64,000 bases of DNA, taken from CAWCUZ01 sp963798795 (GTDB lineage Bacteria > Acidobacteriota > Vicinamibacteria > Vicinamibacterales > SCN-69-37). Within the stretch, counting starts at the first letter, position 1. Every line of letters begins with the position of its first letter. Shown here one piece after another: positions 42,301 to 57,300 of this stretch. The notes beneath the pieces are model-generated. The model saw only the letters and a list, made by a program, of their open reading frames with translations. It did no database searches and was not told the DNA's origin. Where the stretch lies: positions 1,178,001-1,242,000 of the forward strand of contig CAWCUZ010000002.1 of NCBI GenBank assembly GCA_963798795.1. The letters are read 5' to 3'. Both the position numbers and the translations under genes were made by a program.

Positions 42301-45300
42301 ATATTGTCCGTGCGCCGCGCGCGGGACCATCGCGCGGAGGAGGTGTCGTGCCGGGCCGGCGAGCGCTCGTTCTGATTGCGGGTTTCGTGGTCGTCGCGGT
42401 GGCCGTGGCCACGTTCTACCTCCTGGGCGCCTTCCGCGGGCCTGAGCCGGTTACGGGAACGGCGAACCGATCATCGTCCGCCGCCAGTCCGCCAGAGGCC
42501 TCCCTGCCGCCCGCCAGTTCGCTCCCGGCTTCAGCATCCACCCGTCGGCCGCCGGCCCGACGACCCACGGCCGCGCCCGCGTCGGGCGACGCCGTCGTTG
42601 CCGGACCGCCGCCGACCACGGCCACGCTGCACGTCGACAGCGACGTGCCGGGGGCCAGCGTGTTCATCGATCATGCCTACCGGGGCACGACGCCGATCAC
42701 CATGCCGGACATCGCACCAGGACCACACCGGCTGAACGTGTCGGCTGACGGATACGACGGGTACGGCGAAGACATGGACCTCGCGCCCGGGCCCCGTGAC
42801 ATCACCGTGTCGTTCAAGGAGGTGACGCTCGACGCGCGGATTTCGGTCGTGCACAAGCACGGCATCGGGTCGTGCCAGGGCCTGCTGATCGCGTCGCCGT
42901 CGGAGCTCCGCTACGAAACCGACCACAAGGAGGACGCGTTCGCGGCCCCGCTGAACCGTGTCGAGGTGTTCGAGGTGGACTATCTGAAGAAGAACCTGAG
43001 GGTGAAGATCCGCGGGGGCAAGATCTACAATTTCACCGACCCGGACGGCAACGCCGACCGGCTGTTCGTCTTCCAGCGCGACGTCGACAAGGTGCGCAAG
43101 CGGATCGGAGGCTAGACCAAGGCTGGACCGGCGATCACGCCGGCCTGGCGCGGCCGTACTGCTGTGTCGCGTACCCGACGATCAGGCCGACGATCGACCC
43201 AGGAATCATGATCTCGACCCAGTAGTGGCTGCCGTCCGGGTTGGGCATGGCGGCCACCAGGAACGCCAGCAGCGCGCCGATCAGCAAGCCGACCACGAGC
43301 CCGGCCCCCAGCGACTGGCGCCGCCAGGCGAACCAGCCGATCAGCACGCCCGCGAGCACGCCCTTCAACGTCGATCCAATGACGATACCGAGGATCTGCG
43401 GCGCCACCTCCGGCGCCGAGATCAAGGCGGACAAGCCGTCGAGAATCCCCAGGATGCCGCCGAGCACCAGCCCGAGCACGGGTTTGTTCATGGCGTGTTC
43501 CCTCCGATTTCCGTCACACCCGGTCTATTACCCATCGCGGTGAGGGTTCTTTTCCCGAGGTCCCGCCGGCGCCCGGCACGAGGGACGGTCCGATCAGCGC
43601 ACGAGGAAGGCAAAGACCGTCCGCATGACGAGATAGGCGAGCACCAGCAGGATGGCGCCGCGGTAGTTCGTCGCAAAGCGCCGGAGCCGGTCCGTCGGCG
43701 TTTCCCGATGGGCCTCGACGGCCGCGCCGGTCCGGTATCGTGCCAGGTCCTCTGCAAGAGCGGCCGCGTCCCGGTAGCGATCGGGGGGCCGGGCGGACAG
43801 GCATTTCAGAGTGATGGCCCGCAGTCGCCTGGGCGGGCGGGGCGCGAGCTCGGCGAACCGGCGCGCCGCCTCTTCGCGTGGGCCCTCCGGCGCCTCGCCG
43901 CTGAGCAGCCAGAACAGGAGCGCGCCGAGCGAATAGACGTCGGACGCGGGCCCGACGTCGGCGCTCCCGCGCGCCTGCTCGGGGGACATGAACCCCGGCG
44001 TCCCGACGCGGGTTCCTGGCGAAGTCCGGTCGGTGGTGGAACGCGACGACGGCGTCTCGGCCGACCCGGCGGCCGGCGACGCCGCCACGGGACCGAGCAC
44101 GCGTGCAGCGCCCCAATCCACGACCAGCACGTCGCCGTACGGTCCGATCATCACGTTCGACGGCTTGAGATCGCGGTGGATCACGCCGGCGGCGTGCGCG
44201 AAGGCGACCGCGTCGACGATCCGTTCGAAGATCGCCAGCGTCGCGGGTTCGTTCTGGTGCGGCCGCGCGTGCGATGCCAGCGTCTCGCCCCGCACGAGCT
44301 TCATCACGTAGAACAGGCGCCCGTCCGACAGCGCCCCGGCGTCGTGGACCGGCACGATCCCCGGATGCTCGAGCCGCGCGAGGATGCGGGACTCGCGGCG
44401 GAGGCGCTCGTCCAGTTCGGAGCCGGGTGCCGGCGCGACCGACACCTTCACGGCCACTTCCCGATCGAGCCGTGCGTCGTGCGCCGCGTACACGGCGCCC
44501 ATGCCGCCGCGGCCCAGCGGGCGCAAGAGCGTGTACCGGTCGCTCGGCAGGTCCGGCCGCGCGGCCACTTCGCGCAGCCGCTCGACCGCCTGGTCGGTGA
44601 GCCAGCTCACGCACCGACCTCCAGACCGAAGAGCTCCCTCGCCTCCTGCCGGAATTCCTCGTCCGTGCCGGTCATCGATCGGAGGGATGCGAGCGTCGTC
44701 TCCCGGAAACGCCGCCGCGCGGCGTGCAGATAGTTCGTGACCTGCGAGGACGTGAGATGAAGGTTGCGGGCGACGCTCGCGTAGCTCGTGCCGGGCGCGG
44801 GCGACACGTCGTGCATCAGGAAGACGTGAAAGACGACGCTGCGGCCCTCGTCCGCGAAGGCCCTCTCGAGGGCGTCGATGGCACGCGCGAACAGCGCGCG
44901 GATCGTCTCGTCATGAAAGAACCGCTCCGGATCGCCCGGCGGCGCGGCCAGGCGGGATGCGAGATCGCGTTCCGCGTCCTGAAAGTCGAGCGACAGGATC
45001 CGTGCCTGTCCGCCTCGCTTCGCGGCCCCGTCCGCCTTGCGCTGCTTCTGGACGAACCGATCCAGGCACAGGCGAAGAAACGTCCGAAAGCGCGCCTTCG
45101 CCGGATCGTAGGCCTCCAGGTAGCGTTTCTCGAAAGCCGTCGCGAAGAACTCCTGCACGAGGTCCTCGGTGACGGCGGGCTCCAGCCGCCAGTGGCGTCG
45201 GAGGTAGAGGTAGCTCGCCCGCCAGTAGCCGCCGACCAGATCGCCAAACGCCACGCGCCGGACGTCGGCGTCGCCGCTTCGGATGCGTTCGAGAACGGAC

Positions 45301-48300
45301 CGGCGGGTCTGCGGAAACACGACGGGGTGACCTACTGGCGCGCGAACGCGGCCTGCATGAGCGTGACCCACGAATGCGGGTCGAGTTGCACATCGGCCGG
45401 CGCGGTGTCGAGCGGAATGGTCAGCGTCGCATGGCGATCGGCCAGCAGGATGCGCGCGGTCGGAGGAGCCGCCGGACCGCCGCCCCGCCGCCCGGTTCCC
45501 GCCGGACCAGGCGCGGCCGGCGGCATCGTCACGCCGACCTCGATCGGCATGCGATAGAGTCCCGTCGTCTGGGTCTGGTCGAGGGTGACCACGAGCTGGT
45601 GTGCGGCTGCATCGTAGCGCCACCCGCCCGTCACCTGCAGCACGCCGCCCCGGTTGAGCCATTCGTGAAAGAACCAGGTCAGGTCGTGGTCCTCGCCGGG
45701 GCAGGCGGCGGAGGCGCGGCAGGCGTCCTCCATCGCTCGACGGAGGTCGTCGCTCGACGCGTTCGCGTTGCGATGCCGCGCGTAGTACAGACGAATGCCG
45801 GCCCAGAACGTGTCGTCGCCCAGCACGCCGCGGAGCATGTGCAGCACCTGCGCGCCGCCCTGGTAGATCTGGGCGTTGTTCGCGATGACCTTGCTCACGT
45901 CGGCGAGGTTCTCGTGCACGATCGCCGACTCGGGATGCGCGAGGGCGTATTGAATGGCACGCTGGGCGCTGCTGCGGACGCCGGCGAGGAACGCATCGCG
46001 ACCGTCGGCGTGCTCCTGGTACAGCAGCGCGAAGTACGTCGCGAACCCCTCGCTCAGCCACACGTCGTCCCAGTCGGATTCCGTGACGGCGTCACCAAAC
46101 CACTGGTGGGCCATTTCGTGCGCGATCAACTGCCGGCCGGGGACGCCGCGATAGCCGTAGAAGATGTCGGACGCGAGCTCCATGCCGCCCGAGACGGTGT
46201 TCGCCTCCACGTGGGCCAGCTTGTCGTAGGCGTACGGCCCGATGTGGTCGGAGTAGAACTCCAGGATCGGCAGCGGATAGTCGCCGAATCCGGCCACGCC
46301 GTCGTCGCGCTCCTGCGGGTAGACCCATGCCGACAGCGGGATGCCGTGGAACTCGCCGAAGTGCCGGACGGCGAACGGCGCGGCGCCCAGTGCGATCTGC
46401 CACGTGGGAATCGGGACGTCCTCGCGCCAGATCGTGCGCCGGAGGTCCGGTGGAAGATCCGTCTCTTCGACGAGACGCCCGTTCGAGATGACCTGGTAGT
46501 GCCGAGGCGCCGTGACGGTCATCGACGTGGCGGCTTTCATGTACGGGTGGTCGATGACCGCCAGCCAGTTGCGCGCGAGCTGCGGCCAGTCGTTGCTGAA
46601 GAAGCCGCGATCGCCGTACCGGTTGTCGCCGATCTGGAGTCCCGTCGACGGCGTGCCGTGATACGTCACCGTGAACGACAGGCGGTCTCCGGCGCGCGAC
46701 GGTTGCGGAACCTCGACGTGCAGGCGATCCCGTTCGTGCGTGAACGTCAGCGCCCGGCCGTCGGAGGTGACCGACGCGACCGTCATGCCGGTGGGCGCAC
46801 CGGCCTCGTTGGCCGAGCCGGACAGGCCGCCGCCCCCCGGACCGGCCGCACGCGCGCGCGCCCCCATGCAGGGATCGGCCATGGGGCCGCGCTCGCGGCC
46901 GGGATTGACGCCGCAGAGGTCGAGCTCGATCGCGCCCACGCCGCCGGCGTCGAACGCGACATCGACCGTCTCGGTCATGTCGATCGCGTTGCTCGCGTCG
47001 CCGAGCGTGACGTCGAAACTGTACCGCGTGATGTGAAACCCGCGCTGCCGCGGATACGTGTCGGCATGCAGCGTGGAAGCCGCCAGCAGCAGGGCCGGGA
47101 CGAGCGCAGTCAGGCGTCGCATGGGCACATTGTAGGGGCTTTTGCGTCGGGGCAGCAGGAGCCGGGTCTCGATGGCGAGCCGCGGTGCGCGCTACAATCG
47201 CGGCGTGCGCTCCAAGGTTCTCGCGATCCTCGTCGGCGTCGCGCTCATCGCCGGCGCGGCGTACTGGTTGTGGCCCCAACCGCCGCCGGCACCCGAACCG
47301 GGCGTGCCCTTCGCGCTGGCGCAGGACCGGGCGCGCCGCGTCTCGAATCTCGCGTACGAAGTCTCGCTGCGCCTGCCGGCGCGGAAGGACGTCCCGATTC
47401 CGGGCCGGCTCGTGGCCTCCTTCGTGCTGGTCGATCCGGGGCATCCGCTGGCCTTCGACTTCGCGCAGCCGGCCGATCACGTGCAGGGGGTCACGGTGAA
47501 CGACGCGGCCATCGAACCGCGGATCGCCAACGGCCACGTCCTCGTCGGACCCGAAGGCCTCGTCCGCGGCGAGAACCACGTGGAGATCACGTTCACCGCC
47601 GGCGACGAATCGCTCAACCGCAACGATGACTTCCTGTACAGCCTGTTCGTGCCGGCGCGGGCGTCGCTCGCGATGCCGGTGTTCGATCAGCCGGATCTCA
47701 AGGCCCGCTGGACGCTCTCGCTCGACCTGCCGACGGACTGGGTGGCCGTGTCCAACGGCGCCGAGACCGGTCACGTGAACGCGCCCGGCCATCACACGGT
47801 CATCTTTGCGCAGACGAAGCCGATTTCGACGTATCTCTTCGCCTTCGCCGCCGGCCGGTTCAGCATCGAGACCGCCGAGCGCGACAGCCGGACGTTCCGC
47901 ATGTTCCACCGCGAAACGGATGCGGCCAAGGTGGCGCGCAACCGCGACGCCATCTTCGACCTGCACGCCCGCGCGCTCAACTGGCTCGAACAGTACACGG
48001 CCATTCCGTACGCCTTCGGCAAGTTCGACTTCGTGCTGATCCCGGCCTTCCAGTTCGGCGGCATGGAACACCCCGGCGCGATCTACTACAACGCCGGCTC
48101 GCTGCTGCTCGACGAATCCGCGACACAGAACCAGCACCTCGGGCGCGCCAACACGATCTCCCACGAAACCTCGCACATGTGGTTCGGCGACCTGGTGACG
48201 ATGAAGTGGTTCAACGACGTGTGGATGAAGGAGGTGTTCGCGAACTTCATGGCGGCGAAGATCGTGAACCCGTCGTTCCCGGACGTGAACCACGAGCTGC

Positions 48301-51300
48301 GTTTCCTGCTGCAGAACTACCCGGCCGCCTACGACGTCGATCGCACCGAAGGCGCCAATCCGATCCGGCAGGACCTCGACAATCTGAGCGACGCGGGCTC
48401 GCTCTATGGCGCCATCATCTATCAGAAGGCGCCGATCGTGATGCGCCAGCTCGAACTGCTGGTCGGCGAGAACGCCTTTCGCGACGGGCTGCGCGAGTAC
48501 CTGCGGTCGCACGAATTCGGCAACGCCACCTGGCCGGATCTGATCGCCGTGCTGGATGCGCGCACGCCGGCCGACCTCGAAGCCTGGAGCCGCGCATGGG
48601 TGGAACAGCCCGGCCGGCCGACGATCGCGACCAAGCTGGACGTGCGGAACGGGACGATTGCCTCCCTGTCGTTCGACGAGCGCGATCCGCGCGGACGGAC
48701 GCTCGTCTGGCCGGAGCGGCTCCGGGTGCTCGTCGGGCACGGCGGCGACGTCCGGCGCTTCGACGTGACGTTGAACGGCGCGGATACGCCGGTTCCCGGC
48801 GCGGCCGGCCTGCCGGCACCCGACTGGGTGCTGCCGGTCGGCGGCGGGCTCGGCTACGGGTATTTCGAGCTGGACGCCGCCACGCGTGCGTTCCTCACCT
48901 CGTCGCTTGCGACGCTCACCGACCCGCTGACGCGCGGCGCGGCGCTCGTCGCGCTCGAAGAAACCGTGTACGAGGGCGCGGTCCCGGCCGCCGCCCTGCT
49001 GGACGAACTGCTGACCGCCGTTGCGGGCGAGCACGACGAACTGCTCGTCAGTGCCATGCTGGGCGACATCCGAACGCTCTTCTGGCGCTACACACCGCCG
49101 CCCGATCGCACGACCCTGGCGCCCCGGCTCGAGGGCATCCTGCGCGCCGGCCTGGCGGCCGCCGGCACGACCAGCCGCAAGGCGGCGTGGTTCAATGCGT
49201 ATCGCGGTACCGTGACGACCGCTGACGGCATGGCCTGGCTGGAGCAGGTCTGGGCGGGCGACGTGAAAATCGACAAACTGCCGCTGTCGGAATCGGACCA
49301 GGCGGACCTGGCCCTGGATCTCGCCCTTCGCGGAATTCCGGACGCGGCGTCCGTGCTGCAGGCCCAGCACGATCGACTGAAGAACCCCGATCGCAAGGCG
49401 CGATTCGAGTTCCTCATGCCGGCCGTGTCCGGCGATCAGGCCACGCGGGATCGCTTCTTCGACGGCCTGAAAGACGTCAAGAACCGCGCGCACGAGGCGT
49501 GGGTGCTCGACGCCATGCGGTATCTCAACCACCCGCTGCGCGCCGATGCGTCGAGCAAGTACGTCGTGCCGGCGCTCGGGCTGGTCCGCGAGATCCAGCG
49601 GACCGGCGACATCTTTTTTCCCAAGCGCTGGGCCGACGCGACGCTCGGCGGCTACCAGTCGGCGGAAGTCGCCGGGGCCGTCCGCGCGTTCATCAATCAG
49701 CTCCCGCCGGACTATCCGCCGCGGCTGCGCTGGGTGATTCTCTCGTCTGCGGATCCGCTGTTCCGGGCCGCCAGGCAGTAGAGCCGGCGTTCGGCGCGCG
49801 GCCGCGGTTCAGCCATGCTTCCGCATGATGAGCGTGGACAGCATGTTGCCGGTGCCGACCAGACGGCCGTCGGCGTCGCGCGTTTCATTGGTCTTCGGAT
49901 GGTACGTCCCGCGCAGCAGACCCGACGCATCGCGGCCTTCGCACGTGCCGTCGGCAAGGTCCGCGATCGTGCCGATCAGCCGATCGTTGCCGTCCCGCAG
50001 TTCCTGTTCAGCCATGTCGTATTCCGCAAGCCGCCAACATCTTACATCTGGTGCTCGCGACGGCGGGTCCGTGTCTGGCGGCTCTCCGGGCCGATCGCGC
50101 CGACCCAACCACCGGGCTGTCCGGTGGTTCTTCGGGCCGATCGCACCGACCCAACCACCGGGTCAGTCCCTGGAGGTCGGGGACAGACCCGGGCTCATTT
50201 CTGGCGCACCGGCTTCGTGGCCCAGCATCCCCAGTTGCCACATGACGAAGAGGCGCTGATCGACGACGTCACGGAGGCGGAGGGTGAGCGGCTTGCCCTG
50301 GCCGTGGCCGGCCTCGCGATCGATCCAGAGCAGCACCGGCTGGTCGGCCGGGTCCGACGCGGTCGAGGCCTGGAGCAGCGCCGCCATCTTCCGCGCGTGG
50401 AGCGCGTGCACGCGGTGGTCGTTCTCGCCGGCGGTGAGCAGCACGGCCGGGTAGTTCGCGCCCTTCGTCACGTGCTGATACGGCGAGTACTTCAGCAGGA
50501 ACGCGAACTGCTTCGCGTCCTCCGCGGAGCCGTACTCGGGCACCCAGTAGCGCGCCATCAGGAAGTCCTGGTAGCGCAGCATGTCGAGCAGCGGCACGGC
50601 CGCGATGGCGGCGCGGAACAGTTCCGGCCGCTGCGTGATGGCCGCACCCGTGAGCAGGCCGCCGTTCGATCCGCCCGAGATTGCCAGCTTCTGCGGGTTC
50701 GTGTACCCGTTCGCGATCAGCCACTCGGCCGCCGCGAGAAAGTCATCGAACACGTTCTGTTTCTTCTCGAGCATCCCGGCTTCGTGCCAGGCGTCGCCGT
50801 ACTCGCCGCCGCCGCGCAGATTGGGCAGCGCGTACAGGCCACCGGCCTCGAACCACGGGAACAACGTCGCGGAAAACGCCGGCGTCTCGCTGATGTTGAA
50901 GCCGCCGTATCCGGTGAGGATCGTCGGCATCCTCCCGTTCTTCGCGAGGCCCGTCCGGTGCACGAGGAACATGCTGATCGGCGTCCCGTCCTTCGACGGG
51001 TACCACACCTGCTCCACCCCGGCGATCGACGGATCCGCCGGCACGTCGGGCTGTTCCCACAGCTCGGGGTCGGCGTCGGGCGTTGCGAGATCGACACGGA
51101 AGATCGACGTCGGATGGTTGAAGCTCGTAAACGTCAGATAGGCCTCGGTCCGGCCCACTTCCGTCGACACGCCGGACGACCCGATGCCGGGCTGGCGCAA
51201 CATTCCGAGCGATCGACCGGTGAGGTCGAAGACCTCGATGGCGTTCGACGCGTTTTTCAGGTACGTCACCGCGAGCACGCCCTTGCCGAACGACACGCTC

Positions 51301-54300
51301 TGGATCACCGCGTCGCTCCGCTCCGGCACCAGGTCGCGCCAGTGTGACTCGTCCGGCAACGCGGCGCTCGCCACTACGACCCGTCCCCTCGGCGCGCCCT
51401 GCGTCGTCTGGAGGTAGAGCGTCCCGTCGATGACCGTGCCGAACGCCTGGCCGGTCCTGCCTGTCGCGACGGGCGTCCGTTCGACCGTGCCGGTCTCGAG
51501 AAACCGATCGAAGTCGACGAGCCAGAGATCGTTGGAAGCCGTGTCGATCCAGTAGCCGAGCAGGAGCCAGTGCCCGTCGCGCGACAGGCTGGCGATCGGC
51601 CCCCACGTCGTGGCGAGCTTCGCGTTCTCGGCGCGTGTGAACTGCCGAAACAGCAGGACGTCCTCGTCGCGCGTCGTGCCCGTGCGATGAAAGAGCACCT
51701 GGCCGCTGTACGGATCCCTGGCATTCTTCAGGTTCTGGTAGACGAACCCCGACCCGTCGGGCAGCCAGTCGGGCGAGCGCGTCTTATCGGGGATCTCGAG
51801 CGGCAGGACCGTGCCCGAGTCGACCTCCAGCAGGTGCAAGGTGGTGTTCTCGTCGCCGGCGCGGTAGGTCCCGTAGGCGGCGATCCGGCCATCCGCCGAC
51901 GGCGACATCCACTCGACGGTCGTGAGGCCGGACGGATCGATGGCGTTGGGATCGATCAGGACGAGGTCGGCGCCCTGATAGCCCTCGCGCCGGTAGATCA
52001 CGGGCTGCGCCTGGCTGCCCTCCCGCTTCGAGAAGAAGTACCGGTTCCCGCGCATCGTCGGGGCCGAGACGGCGCCGACTTCCATGAGCGGCCGCAGCCG
52101 GTCCTCCAGCGCCTTCCGCCCGGGCAGCGCGTCGAGAACGGCACGCGCGTACGCGTTCTGGCCGTCGGTCCACTCGGCCACCCGGGGCGTGACCCTGCCC
52201 ATGCTGGCGGGATCCGAATGGTCGCCCTCGAGCCAGCGGTAGGGGTCGGTGATCGAGACGCCGTGCAGCGTGTCGGTCACCGGCTCCGCCTTCGTCGCCG
52301 GCGGACGAGCCGGCGTGCGAATGCCGTGGCCGGACGGGGCACCCGCGGCGGACGTCGTGCCGCCCGGCACGAGACGAAGCGGCAGCTTCATCCCGCGATC
52401 ATAGCCACTACTTTACGTACAGGGCGAGCCGCGGGAACGCGTACCTGCCGGCGACTTCGTCGATGACATTCACCTGGCAGGTGTAGAGGCCCGGCTTGAA
52501 ATCGGCGGCGGGAAGTTCCAGTTGGAAGACGGCCGCGTGCCGATCCGGGGCGTCCATCTCCGTCTTCTCGATGACGGGCGTCTCGAACACTTTCACGCGT
52601 CCCCGATAGAAGGCCAGGCTGGTGCGGAGCTTCGGGGCGCCCGCCGGGTCGAGGGCGGGGTCGTACACCTCGTAGTAGAAGTACATCGTCTGCGCCGTCG
52701 TGACGACGTGCGTCAGGCTCTGGACGATTTCCTGTCCGCCGCGCAGCAGCGGGTTGACGCTGTCGTCGCCCCACATCGCTCCGCCGCCGCCGCGCTGGCT
52801 GTTGAACCCGCGGCCGCCGAATCCGCCGGGCGATCCGCCCGGACCGCCGCCACGGCCGCCGCGTCCCCCGCGGCCGCCCGGTCCGCCCCCGCGCATGAAG
52901 CGAAGCTGCGTACCTGAGCACGACGGGGCTGACTTTCATGGGCTCCGTCTTGAGGTCCGGAATCGAGATCGGGAACTCGAAGGTACCCATGGTGCCGTCC
53001 GCGTTCTCGCGCACGGCCACCTTCACCTTGAAGTGGCCGGACGGCAGGGTGACGCCGGACTGATACTGCAACTGCTTGTTCGCGAGGTCCGCCGTCTGGT
53101 TGGCGGGAATCTGCATGGTGTCGCGGATGCGGCCCACGGCGCGGCCCTGCTCGTCGGTCACGACGCCCAGCAGGTCGATGCTCGCGTTCTTGCGGTCCTG
53201 GTTCGGCGCCGTCGGCACGCGAACCGCGGATCCGGGGACGGCCAGCGACACCGGCACGTAGAACTTGTCGGTCGCGATGCGGAACCAGCTCGTCGAGGCG
53301 ACGACCGGCAGGTCGGTTGACGACACCGCCGCGGCGATCTCCTCCTGGAGCTGCTTCTCGCGGTCGGCCTTGGCCAGGTGCGCAAAGTCCGTGTTCGAGT
53401 AGTACCCGGCGCGCGCTTCGAGCTTGTAGCCGTTCGGATTCGACTTCAGCTTGACGGCAATCCGCCGGTACTTGCCATCCAGGTTGCCGTTGCTGCTGCT
53501 GTAGCCCAGCAGGTAGTACGCGGACATGTCGCGCTGCACGCGCGTGAACGCCGGGCTGAAGTCGTTGGAATCGAGGAATACCTGCCCGCCCGTATCCGCC
53601 GCGAGCGTCGTCAGGGTTTCCTGCGACGCGTTGAGCGAGCTGAACTGGCTGAGCATGGAGCGGCCCGAGAAGACGGACGACCCGCCGCCGCGCCCCCCGC
53701 CGCCGCGGCCGCCGCCAAACCCGCCGCCGGGCACGACGGCCGTCAGGCCGCGGCTGTCAATCGGGTAGATCGAGGTGTTGGACTTGTTGGCCGCGTTGAT
53801 CACCGCACGCAGCTCGACCTGGTTGTCGCTGCCGCTGCGCGACATGCCCGAGCTGAAGTACAGGATCGCCTTCTTCTGCTCGATGGGCGCCAGCGCCTCG
53901 CAGAGCACGCGCATCGCCCGGAGCCGGCGGTCGTTGTTGAAGATGCCGAATTCGGCGTCGTCCAGCGGCAGGTCCGCCGGATCCGTCTCGTCGGTCGCGC
54001 CGACATCGTCCGAGACGTCGGTGGCGTCGACGCCGGCCGGCTGCTCGAATCCCGTCCCGGAGGTCGAATCGAACGCGCCGAGGGTGGTCTTGAGGGCGTC
54101 GCGGTCGGACGTGAAGTCGCGGAGGATCGTGAGCGTCTGGCCCACCGAGGCCACGGCGACCAGGTCGGCCACCGACATCTGCGTGTCGATGTAGTCGTTG
54201 GCCGAGTGGACGGCGCGGTCGACTTCCTCCGGCTGCATCGAACTGGTGTCGAACAGCAGCACAATCAGCCGCCGGCCGGGCAGGTCCTCACGCGTCGCGT

Positions 54301-57300
54301 TCTCGACGGGCGCCCTCGAAGGCGGCGCGGCGGCACCCGACGCGGCGGTTGCCGACGGCGGTTTGGCCACGGTCACGACCATGCGCTGCTGCGCTGCCGC
54401 CTGGAGCTGATCCAGCCCGAGCAGCGCCGGTTCGGCGGTCATCGGCGGCAGCGACTCGGTCGCGATCTCCTCGAAATCGAACGACGTCACCTGCTGGGCC
54501 TTGCCGTCCTCCTGCACGACGAAATCGTCGGCCTTGAGGTTGCGAACGACCTTGCCATCCTTGTCGCGCACGACAACGTCGACGCGCACGAGGTTGGTCG
54601 CGGACCGGAACACCGGCGGCCTGGCCTGGCCCGTCTGCTGCCGGGCCGACATGGGCGGCGCCGCCAGCCACACGACCGCCACGGCGGCGATCACCGCCCA
54701 ACCGCGTCGCGTCATCAACAAGGCCATCAGCTATGCTCCCGAACCCGGAACGCTGAACCCGAACCGAACCGTGAACCCCGAACCCCGAACCCGGAACCGC
54801 AGGGAGTCAGGTACCGGAACCGGAAACTCAACCGCACCGTCCGCATCCCGCGAACCGACAGGATCTCGCCGAAGGTCGGCGAATTGACGTTCGTGTCGAG
54901 CGATCCGTAGTTCACGGTGTTGAGCAGGTTGGTCGCCTGCACCTGGACGGTCACGTTCCGGTTGCCGACGAGCCGCACGTCGCGCGAGAACGCCGCGTTG
55001 AGCTGGTGCGACCCCGGCCCCGTGATGACGTTCCGGAGCGAATCGCCGAACGTGCCGGGATCCGGAATCGAGAACGCCGCGGTGTTGAAGAACCGGTCGA
55101 TGCCGGGATCGCTGACCGCGATCGGCAGCCCCGTATAGTCGGCGCGGAGCGTGCCGCCGGTGCCGCGGGCCACGTCCGACGCGCACGTCGAGCAGCGTGC
55201 CGTGAGCGGCGTGCCCGATTGCCAGGTCAGGTTCGCCGACATGGACCAGTCGCCGACGAGCCCGGCGAGCCAGCCGCCCTCGGCCAGCCACTTGCGGTTG
55301 CGGCCCCACGGCAGCTCGACGTTCGTGCTGGCCGAGAACTGGTGACGCCGGTCGAAGTTCGACAGGGCCCATTCGGAGCCGAGGTTCCGGTCGTCCTGCG
55401 CAACGGTGGCGTTGCCGCTCGTCGCCGTGGTGTTGTCCCACGAGCGCGCGAGCGTGTAGCTCGCGTTGGCCGAGAACCCCTTCGACTGGCGCTTCTGGAG
55501 ACGGAACGACACGCCGTTCATGTGCGACGAGCCCCCGGACGACTGCCACGTGAACGCCTGCACGTCCTCGATCCGCAGGCCGTCCGGTCCGCGGTTCGGG
55601 GCGCGCAGCAGGTCCAGGTGGGCGCCGCGGGTGCCGATGTAGGTGGCGCCGACGGCGAACAGCCGGGACAGATCGCGGTTGTAGTCGATGTTCCACTGGT
55701 GGATCAGGCCCAGCTGGTAGTTCTTGTCGATGCCGTAGGTGTTCGTCACGGTGCTCGGCGTGATGTCCGCGAACGGATCCGCCAGCGACAGCGGCACCTC
55801 GAGCGTGCCGAGGCTGGTGCCGGTCAGGAAGAACGGCGGCTGCTGGTAGAGCTGGCGCGCGATGTTGGCGTAGCTGCCGCTGTTGTAGCTCAGGCCGTAG
55901 CCGAAGCGCACGACCGATCGGTTCGATGCGCGCCACGCCACCCCGAACCGGGGTGCGACGTTGTTGGTGTCGGCGTTGACCAGCCCGGCCGGAAACGCGC
56001 CGGTGAACGTCCCGGTCTGGCCGGATTCGACCGGGACGGCCGCCGTGAAGTCCGAATTGACGTCGAGGTTCACCATGCGGCCGTTGGCCTCGGTGAACGG
56101 CGCGATGTATTCGTACTGCACGCCGAAGTTGATCGTCCACCGCGCCTTCCACCGCCAGTCGTCCTGGAAAAAGGCGCTGAGGCTGCGGCCGCGAATCTCG
56201 ATCGCATTCGTGATGCTGTCGGGCGTGACGCTGTAGGACCGGGTCGCCTGCTGCGGCATGCCGAGCAGGAAGTCGGCGAAGTCCTGTCCGCTGCCGCGCG
56301 TCGTGCCCAGCCCGCCGGCCGTGTAGAGGCCGGTGAAGGTGAAGGTGCCGCGGGCGTTCGAATCCGACTGGGTCGAGTTCCACTGCTGGCTGTAGTTGCC
56401 GCCCGCCCGCAGGTTGTGCTGCCGCAGCGGATGCGACCAGGTGTAGCTCGCCGAGAAGGACTTGTCGTCGCGCTTCGACGGCGTGACGTCGCGCAGGCTC
56501 GTGAACGTGCCGAACGCGATCGTCGGCACGCCCCAGTCGAACGGATCGGTCGACACGCCGCCGATCCCCGCCTCGCCCGCGACGTTCTCGTTGAACGCGA
56601 ACGCGTTCGACGTCGTGGAGTGCGTGCGGCTGAAGCTGGCGTTGATCGCGTGCATCGACCGGCCGTGCCGGATGCTGAGCGACACGGGCGTGCTCAGCGT
56701 CGAGCCGTTCGTGGCGCCGCTGAGCAGCGGATACACGTTCGGCCGATCGCCGTTGTTGCGACGGTACGTGATTGTCCCGTTCATCGTGACGTTCAGGTTG
56801 GGACCCCGGAACCCGCCGCGGCCCCCGCGGCCGCCCGCCTGGCCCGCGCCCGCCTGGCGTCCGCCCGCCGGCGCCGCACTCGCGCCGGGCTGACCGGCCC
56901 CGGCCGTGCCCGCGGCCGGGGTCGACGCGCCGGACGCGGCCGCGGCGCCGGCCGGCTGGCCGGTCGCGGGTGTCGAGGCGGTCGCCGCCGGGGCCGCCGA
57001 TCCGCCCGCCGACGTGCTGCCCGCCGCCTGGGGCTGCGCCGGGGCGGCCCCGCGTCCGCCCGCCGCACCGCCGCCGCGGCCGGAGCCGCCGCCCCGCCCG
57101 CCGCGGCCAGTCTGCGGCTGCGTGAACGAATGCGTGATGCGCAGGCTGAAGCTGTCGCTCACCGACTGTGACGTGCCGGTGTTGCGGAAGTTGCGCGTAT
57201 CGCCGTCGAGCGACGCGCTGGGTATGAACCGGAGGAGATCCTTCGCCGAGTCGCTGATCCGATCCGCCGGGATCAGGTTGCCCGGGAACGGCTGACCCGT